Shown here: in pieces, positions 58,565-64,000 of the stretch
Numbering within the stretch: the first letter of the stretch is position 1
Layout: the number at the start of each line of letters is the position of its first letter
Translations under genes and position numbers: made by a program
The notes under the pieces: generated by a model
Database searches by the model: none
Told to the model about the DNA's origin: nothing
The model's input: only the letters and a program-made list of their open reading frames with translations
Origin: Aphrocallistes beatrix
Taxonomy: Eukaryota; Porifera; Hexactinellida; Sceptrulophora; Aphrocallistidae
DNA length: 64,000 nt
Direction: 5' to 3'
Assembly (NCBI GenBank): GCA_963281255.1
Contig: OY725489.1
Span: forward strand, 4,092,001 to 4,156,000

Positions 58565-58592
58565 CAGGGTGATCAATAAGTTCTGACCCATT
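58565..58592 (+). mobile_element. solo mariner-type terminus
   Basis: CAGGGTGATCAATAAGTTCT directly after TA; no partner end or transposase nearby. Confidence 0.45.
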
Positions 58593-58658
58593 GATAAAAA
58601 TGCTTAATTTGAAATTTATCAAATTGAATTGACTGAGATCTTTCATAAATATAATAAA

Positions 58659-58740
58659 TACAAGCGCGCTTCGCTTGCTTGCACTGCGCGGGCAGCGAAC
58701 ACTTCGTGTCCGCATGAGGCGCCCTTTGGGTGCCTATGGT
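58659..58740 (-). repeat. GC-tail module, variant
   Basis: ACAAGCGCGCTTCGCTTGC, AACAC-TTC-GTGT and AGGCGCCC-TTT-GGGTGCCT. The sequence beyond does not match the A or B bodies, so it may be a third family sharing the tail. Confidence 0.7.
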
Positions 58741-59409
58741 TCATTATTTATTAGTGTTCATATTGGAAAATATTTTAAATGTACTTCAAATTTGTTATCT
58801 TTATTACAACTTATATATTATTTAAAATATTTCAGAAATAGTCGACATTTTGTCTGTTTTAGAACTTGCTTCGCTGGACTTTTTTTAAAATTCGTTATAG
58901 TGATTGAAAATGCATGTACAATCAATGTACTCATGAATTTCAACATATTAATTATTCATTATTTCAAATGTATCAAGATATTCATCAAATTTCAGTCATT
59001 ATTAAAAAAAAACAGTATATATACACTCTCTAAAGTTAATAAACATCTGATTGTTATCATAAAAAATGTATATTCCGTCTTCATACAAATCTTCTCATTC
59101 CACGTGTTTGTATAAATACATCAAGGATTAGAGATATCTAACCTTTAAAAAAAGTATAAGAGAGAGAAATTGACTAATATATTATTTATTCTAACTGATT
59201 CAATGTAATCATCAAATACTTCAGTTTTAAAATGTGTATATACTTCCCTTGAACATTCTTTAGTTTCCCTGCTAACCCAAAGTAATGAAAGATAACTGTG
59301 GATGTTTTAATCTAATATATGTAAGAATCTAAAAGAGAGAATAATAATTGAAAGTCGACTAATTAAAATGTGTATATTTGGGTAAGGCTTGCCTATCAAC
59401 AACTCATAT
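58741..59409. other. unassigned
   Basis: AT-rich. The 146-codon ORF at 58675-59115 starts inside the GC module and is low-complexity; I do not consider it a gene. Confidence 0.4.
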
Positions 59410-59415
59410 TTTATT
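59410..59415 (-). promoter_or_regulatory. polyadenylation signal AATAAA
   Basis: AATAAA on the minus strand, about 70 nt downstream of the predicted stop of the six-exon gene. Confidence 0.45.
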
Positions 59416-59477
59416 TCAAATTATACATGTCAAACATTCGATAGAAGCTTAATTTTTGTAGTAGATCTACAACTTAC

Positions 59478-60260
59478 ATTTCATTCTTTATTTTTCTTAT
59501 GCTAAGAAGAAATATTGATATAAAATTTATATTCATAATACTCAGCATTTTAAAGAAAGTGTTATCTAAATAATTTCTGAATTCAATTACATACATTAAA
59601 AAGTAAAGATATAAGCTAATTATCCGAAGCTTTTAGAAATTACTTACTTTTTTTCCCTTCTTCTTGCGAGGCCTTGAGATAAGTAATATAATTAAATAAA
59701 TAAAGGTAGATATCTAGATACCAATCTAAGGGGTTGAGGTTATTTTAACTTACTTGCTAACAACCGGTGATGCCGGGTCCATTATGGGGACCGGGCTTGT
59801 TTCCCGGCCCATTGAGTGGACCGGACTTGTTGCCCGGTCCATTGTGGGTGCAGGTTGGGTGTTGGATTTGGGGGCGGGGGCCCGCTTTTCCCTCTTTTCT
59901 CCCCTGGGATCTAGAAAATTTTATTAAGATTAGTAATCACAATGAATATTTCATTCAACTAATAAAAATACTTTTAACTTACGTTTCTGCTTCCTTTGAT
60001 CCTAGAGAAATTATTAGAAATAGTCTAAGAAATAATCAAATCTGACATTATTTTTTTTCAAAAAAAGTATTTTTAAAACTTACTTTGTTTTGTTGTTCCA
60101 TTTGCGTCTACAAAAATAACGATAAAAAACACGCAAATTGATTGACTTTATTTAATAAGATACTTACTAATCTGTCGACAATTGCAATCAGCCTGGACGT
60201 ACATGTCCAGGCTTTAACATTGTTTTTCTTTCCCCTCCTCCTCACTTTTGATTTAGACAT
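59478..60260 (-). CDS. six-exon gene for a small basic protein (about 112 aa), unrecognised
   Basis: Six short exons in order on the minus strand: 60260-60168 (93 nt, ATG directly after ATTAG), 60107-60084 (24), 60001-59983 (19), 59910-59754 (157), 59672-59648 (25) and 59501-59478 (24). Each is preceded by AG (TTTTTGTAG, TTTCTCTAG, TTTTCTAG, TATCTCAAG, TTCTTAG) and followed by GTAAGT. Joined, the frame stays open through all five junctions, including split codons, until TGA in the last exon. The product is Lys/Arg rich (MSKSKVRRRGKKNN; KPRKKKGKK) with a Pro/Ser middle holding three 10-residue repeats (MDRATSPVHS, MGRETSPVPI, MDPASPVV). No known domain; basic clusters would suit a nuclear or nucleic-acid-binding protein (inference). 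The stop lies just before a further GTAAGT, so the 3' end is uncertain, as is whether the ATG is the true start. Confidence 0.68.
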
Positions 60261-60834
60261 CTAATGTTATTATAAGAATTTGAGAAATGAATAAACTTGT
60301 CAAGTCAAATCTTTTCTCGTAAATGACCGAGTTCTAATTGATTGTATGATAGTTATAATTAAAGTTTAATTTATCGATTCTTTTGGTTGTATACTGTATG
60401 ATTTAAGCAGTTGTCCACAAACAATGTAATGTTTCTCCATAAATTCAGTCCCTCAGGGTTCTCTTAATTATATTAAGAGGAGTGCACTTGGGAAACACTC
60501 TGTACCTTTCCCCGAATTTATCGATCCATTCACGGGGGGTAGAAATCATATTGAAATGATTTCTACACTTTAGTTAACTCAATAATTCGCTTGCTTACGC
60601 AAAGGGAGCCAAGCAAATCAAACCTTCAGATATTTGCTAATAGAAATATCAATTCTATAGTTACTATCACATGTGCACTATAGTGGCCACAAAAAGCAAG
60701 CGAATAATATGCACTACTAAAGTAGATACATAACATCGAACAAACTAATTGCAACTACCATAGAAGGGATTAGTACAACACTTTCAACAAATACTACCTC
60801 AGTAGAATAGTTTCAAGATAATGTAATTAATCCC
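60261..60834. other. region between the six-exon gene and the Helitron satellite
   Basis: Contains hairpins CTCTTAAT-TAT-ATTAAGAG (60470-60480 area) and GTAGAAATCAT/ATGATTTCTAC (about 60539-60566). One of them may mark the Helitron 3' end, which I could not place exactly: CTGA follows the first hairpin on the minus strand, but the expected 3' flanking T is absent. Confidence 0.4.
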
Positions 60835-61305
60835 ATTGTGGGAACCCTACCACTCCACTTATCTGAATTACTACCGAAGTAGCAAATCTTCAATGCAGAG
60901 TGATCGATTCACCTGAGGGAACCCTACCATTCCACCTATCTGAATTACTACCGAAGTAGCAAATCTTCAAGGCAGAATGATCGATTCACCAATGGGAACC
61001 CTACCACTCCACTTATCTGAATTACTACCGAAGTAGCAAATCTTCAATGCAGAGTGATCGATTCACCTCAGGGAGCCATACCACTCCACCTATCTGAATT
61101 ACTACCGAAGTAGCAAATCTTCAAGGCAGAATGATCGATTCACCAATGGGAACCCTACCATTCCACTTATCTGAATTACTACCGAAGTAGCAAATCTTCA
61201 ATGCAGAGTGATCGGTTCACCTCAGGGAGCCATACCACTCCACCTATCTGAATTACTACCGAAGTAGCAAATCTTCAAGGCAGAGTGATCGGTTCACCTG
61301 AGTGA
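60835..61305. repeat. 77-bp satellite, 6 copies
   Basis: TGAATTACTACCGAAGTAGC recurs exactly every 77 bp (60864, 60941, 61018, 61095, 61172, 61249). Each unit has two short hairpins: CTAC-CGAA-GTAG and GTGA-TCGAT-TCAC. Two alternating subtypes (CAATGCAGAGTG / CAAGGCAGAATG) suggest an earlier 154-bp doubling. Confidence 0.95.
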
Positions 61306-61550
61306 ATACTACTCCAATGTACATCAGAACGCATGTTATTAAAACAGCATACTGAGTACAAATACAGTTGATTCACATAAAACATGCGTAATAATCTGTA
61401 GAACGACTAAGATGGCACTCTCTCCTGCAATAGAAGCATCTAGTCTCGGGAATGATTGCCATAGACTCACCATACTAACGGATAGTACACAACACAATTA
61501 AACCAATGGAATAATCAGTGCAGGATACTCAAGTCAGTAGAATTATCGAG
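61306..61550. other. spacer between the satellite and the OTU gene
   Basis: No ORF or repeat recognised. Confidence 0.4.
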
Positions 61551-62120
61551 CTAACTATTATAGAATGGATCAAAGTGTTCCATGCCTATCTGATGGTGAA
61601 TCCGGTGAAATAAAACACCTAATTTACGACCATCATAAATAGGGTCACACTCTAAAGGAACTTCCAGCTGTTCATGAATATAAACTGGCTGGATATTCCA
61701 ATATTGAGGATCTATGTCGGTAGCATTAATTGACACTACATCTATCCGAGCCAAAGCTCCTATCATATTCAATTCAGTGTTAGTACCCCACTCATTGAGA
61801 ACAGATACGCGATCCATATGTTCAATCAGTTCCTGATCACTGAAAATGCCTGATCTACGCATAACGTTATAGAAATGCGCTGGAGTGCTCTTAAATTTGG
61901 AGATCAGACTGTGTTTGAGAATACGATAAGAGCTCTCACTACCAAAGATGACATGAGATAGAGTCCGATAGAGACAGTTACCGTCGCCATACACTGGACA
62001 CAAATAAATTTGAGGACCAAATTTATTGCGCAGTCTAGCTTTAAGTGACTGATAGTAGTGCAAAATAGGGCCACGCGACATTATATCTTTTCTATTCGGT
62101 AAAATCGCTTCATTCTCCAA
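61551..62120 (-). CDS. OTU-domain cysteine protease of the Helitron
   Basis: Intact ORF of 189 codons. OTU enzymes cleave ubiquitin linkages; Helitron-encoded ones may protect the element's proteins (inference). The catalytic motif VYGDGNCLYRTLSHVIFG is at about residues 44-61, with Asp, Asn and Cys in D-G-N-C. The catalytic His is in the C-terminal HFDPF, in the usual place. HLH-like helical sequence lies between, and WNIQPVYIHEQ matches the strand region before the His. The first 39 bases overlap the preceding ORF in another frame. ATG at 62120 is the first start in frame; the protein might instead begin at MSRGPILHYY. No disabling change is seen. Confidence 0.85.
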   Translation of the reverse strand: MENEAILPNRKDIMSRGPILHYYQSLKARLRNKFGPQIYLCPVYGDGNCLYRTLSHVIFGSESSYRILKHSLISKFKSTPAHFYNVMRRSGIFSDQELIEHMDRVSVLNEWGTNTELNMIGALARIDVVSINATDIDPQYWNIQPVYIHEQLEVPLECDPIYDGRKLGVLFHRIHHQIGMEHFDPFYNS

Positions 62121-62422
62121 CCCGATTGATTGGGCCAGATTATGAGAGCGATTTCCGAATGTCCAGTCATACTTGGATGCCTAATAATTGTTGCATTGAA
62201 AACAACATCAGACGATTCAAATGTAACGCGATTACTCTGAAAAGCATTGTTTTCAGGATCCTCCAATGTAACAACGCTACTCTGACTGAACTCGAATATT
62301 TTTGATACTTTACTCTTCCTCTCAGAATCAGCCATCATTACTCTCTTTTTGGCATGAGAAAGAACTGGTGACAGCTGAGAAGAATCGAATGATATATCAT
62401 CCAGCGAAAATGAATCAATCAA
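62081..62422 (-). CDS. hypothetical Helitron ORF, 113 aa
   Basis: Open frame between the helicase and OTU genes, overlapping the latter by 40 bp. It is Ser-rich at the N-terminus (DSFSLDDISFDSSQLSP), with a basic patch (AKKRVMMADSERKSK). No recognised domain. The open frame extends upstream of the ATG towards the helicase stop, so it may be a C-terminal extension separated by a frameshift, or an unspliced exon of one long transcript. Confidence 0.45.
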   Translation of the reverse strand: MIDSFSLDDISFDSSQLSPVLSHAKKRVMMADSERKSKVSKIFEFSQSSVVTLEDPENNAFQSNRVTFESSDVVFNATIIRHPSMTGHSEIALIIWPNQSGWRMKRFYRIEKI

Positions 62423-62429
62423 ATCCTGG

Positions 62430-64000
62430 CTAGATGACGAAGGCTCTCCAACGTGAGTTTAGAAAAACCTCCCGATATTCGACATTCTTAACCAATACTC
62501 CTCCTCCAGTAGACTGTTGTCCTCCACAAACCATGATCTTCAAACCGCTAGGATTCTGAACGCGACTAAGAGCCACATAGAGTTGACCATGGCTGAATAT
62601 GGCTTCAGGGGAAGGGAGGAAAATACCAACAGTCTCTAAACTCTGACCTTGGCCCTTATTTATTGTGATACAGAAAGCAGGACGTACTGGGAACTGTCTT
62701 CGCTTTAAGATAAAGGGAAGGCCAGAATCTGAGGGAGTAAGTAGTGGAATGCGAGGAATGAATACTCGAGTCCCCGCATGGATACCTGTGGCAATCTCTG
62801 CGTCTATAAGACGTTTAGTAAACGATCTTACAGTCAAGCGAGTGCCATTACACAAACCCTGAGCAGAATCAAGATTCCGCAGGAGAATGATAGATGCAAA
62901 CTCTTTAAGCTTCAGACGATGAGGGGGCATACCATTAGGATTTAGAGAGTTCAAGAACTCCGTGGGGTATATGGCAGCCTGCGTATCATCAACTGAATCT
63001 GCACTTAAAAATGTTTGATCATCTCCAGGTATCTGTCGCATAACGTAATCGTTTATGGCATCTACTGTCTCATTCTTTGGAGACATTAAGATGCGGCTAC
63101 CGTTAACAATGTCACCATAGACAGAAGAAACCAAATCAGAAATATCATTTCCAGGGACAACAAACTTGTCGTCGATGTGAATCATGTGATCCTCATCTTC
63201 GAGTTCAGTGCCCTCTCCAACCCTCAATAAGAAGTTGGAGAACTCACTCACTTCAAGTGAGTCCTGAGAAGATAATATCCGTAGGCGCATATTAATAGTC
63301 AAATTTAAAACCTTAACATAACGCCAGAGAGATGATCTGTTGAGACATGCAGAAACAACATCACCTCTGGTTCCTCGTCTAATTACAGGCAGAATCTGAC
63401 GGAAATCACCTCCAAATACCATAACCTTGCCGCCAAATGGTAGATCGCAAGAGCACAGGTCTCTCAGAGTTCGATCCATGCATTCAGCAACATGCTTATG
63501 AGACATTGGAGCCTCATCCCAGACCAATAAACTTGCACGCTGGATGAGACGGGCAAGCACACTCTGCTTAGTAATGCTACACGCAGAATGTGCATTGGTC
63601 GAGAGAGGAACTTTCATTCTCGAATGTACAGTCCTGCCACCATTTAGGAGCGCCGCAATCCCCGAAGAAGCCATCGCGAGGGCAATCTCTCTCCTAGAAC
63701 GGACCTTGGCTAACAGTGTATTGTAAACGAACGTTTTACCTGTACCGCCAGGTCCGTCCACGAAGAACAACTTAGGATAGACCGCGGAATCATCAATAGC
63801 CTTCATCACAATGTTGAAAACAATCAGTTGGTCTGCATTGAGCATTGGCAGATTGACACGCACCATTTCCAACTGATCACTAAAACAATAATCAAGTTCA
63901 TTCTGTATGATTCTGGGTTCTTCGTACGGATTACGCATATGCTTAGGGATAGGCATACCTGGGTAATCCTCTAAAGACTTTCCATGCCTCTGTAAGCGAT
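62430..64000 (-). CDS. Helitron Pif1-like helicase (partial, 5' beyond the window)
   Basis: Open to the right edge (the frame continues as SLEDYPG before MPIPKHMRNP), so at least 523 codons are present. Superfamily 1 helicase of rolling-circle transposons that unwinds donor DNA. Motifs in order: Walker A GPGGTGKT (about residue 70 of the ATG-started ORF), SSGIAALLNGGRTVHS, Walker B LLVWDEAPMS, GGDFRQILPV, LTINMRL, and the C-terminal ITINKGQGQSLETVGI and LYVALSRV. The end (YREVFLNSRWRAFVI) is natural. No stops or frameshifts in the visible part, which suggests a fairly recent copy. The Rep domain should be upstream. Confidence 0.93.
   Translation of the reverse strand, partial: RLQRHGKSLEDYPGMPIPKHMRNPYEEPRIIQNELDYCFSDQLEMVRVNLPMLNADQLIVFNIVMKAIDDSAVYPKLFFVDGPGGTGKTFVYNTLLAKVRSRREIALAMASSGIAALLNGGRTVHSRMKVPLSTNAHSACSITKQSVLARLIQRASLLVWDEAPMSHKHVAECMDRTLRDLCSCDLPFGGKVMVFGGDFRQILPVIRRGTRGDVVSACLNRSSLWRYVKVLNLTINMRLRILSSQDSLEVSEFSNFLLRVGEGTELEDEDHMIHIDDKFVVPGNDISDLVSSVYGDIVNGSRILMSPKNETVDAINDYVMRQIPGDDQTFLSADSVDDTQAAIYPTEFLNSLNPNGMPPHRLKLKEFASIILLRNLDSAQGLCNGTRLTVRSFTKRLIDAEIATGIHAGTRVFIPRIPLLTPSDSGLPFILKRRQFPVRPAFCITINKGQGQSLETVGIFLPSPEAIFSHGQLYVALSRVQNPSGLKIMVCGGQQSTGGGVLVKNVEYREVFLNSRWRAFVI

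Larger units (their letters stand above)
60835..64000 (-). mobile_element. Helitron-type element, 3' portion (runs off the window)
   Basis: Helicase, a small ORF and an OTU protease gene lie in tandem on the minus strand, followed by a 3' satellite. This is the usual order of the 3' part of OTU-carrying animal Helitrons. The Rep nuclease domain would lie beyond 64000. Terminal sequences are not resolved. Confidence 0.75.

Noticed and set aside
58675-59115. 146-codon plus-strand ORF
   Set aside because: Starts within the GC repeat module and continues into low-complexity AT-rich DNA; no motif or codon signal.
59767-60045. Plus-strand ORF rich in Gly/Pro (GPLWGPGLFPGP)
   Set aside because: Antisense shadow of exon 4 of the minus-strand six-exon gene.
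60835-61305. 77-bp units as tRNA-like genes or SINE tandem
   Set aside because: Length is right but there is no acceptor stem, anticodon arm or proper B box; only two small hairpins.

Overview
The window looks like AT-rich nuclear DNA of an invertebrate animal; I cannot name the lineage. Evidence for a eukaryote is spliceosomal introns (GTAAGT donors, AG acceptors), polyadenylation signals and metazoan-type DNA transposons: mariner, Tc1-like, pogo-type MITEs, hAT, piggyBac, Mutator-like, Crypton and Helitron. There are no operons, tRNAs, rRNAs or CRISPR arrays that I can see. Nearly everything recognisable is transposon-derived and most coding copies are broken.

Layout. 1-6.2 kb: end of a mariner, a hAT pseudogene and a nest of three transposons. 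6.4-6.9 kb: one intact ORF of unknown function. 7.4-13.3 kb: MITEs, a hAT nested in a hAT, and a decayed piggyBac gene with a spliceable intron. 14.7-16.4 kb: Mutator-like pseudogene with a PHD-like finger. 17.5-26.1 kb: foldbacks and MITEs. 26.2-31.7 kb: mariner pseudogene between long inverted arms, then more foldbacks. 34.9-35.2 kb: a probable host terminal exon encoding a coiled coil. 35.8-43.7 kb: repeat families B and D, and a Tc1-like element with a single internal stop whose empty site survives in a sister repeat. 45.9-46.5 kb: N-terminal Mutator-like fragment. 49-55 kb: satellites and a Crypton tyrosine recombinase locus with an inverted duplication. 55.9-56.9 kb: second Tc1-like element. 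59.4-60.3 kb: a six-exon small-protein gene on the minus strand. 60.8-64 kb: part of a Helitron (Pif1-like helicase, OTU protease, 77-bp satellite), running off the right edge.

Two dispersed repeat families, A and B, run through the window. They share a head (GAATTGATTGAAGAA) and a GC-rich tail made of short triloop hairpins, but have different bodies. Some hairpins show compensatory base changes, and family A carries CRE (TGACGTCA) and AP-1 (TGAGTCA) octamer/heptamer motifs. These families, the hidden micro-exon gene beside the Helitron and the Crypton locus are the most interesting parts of the window.
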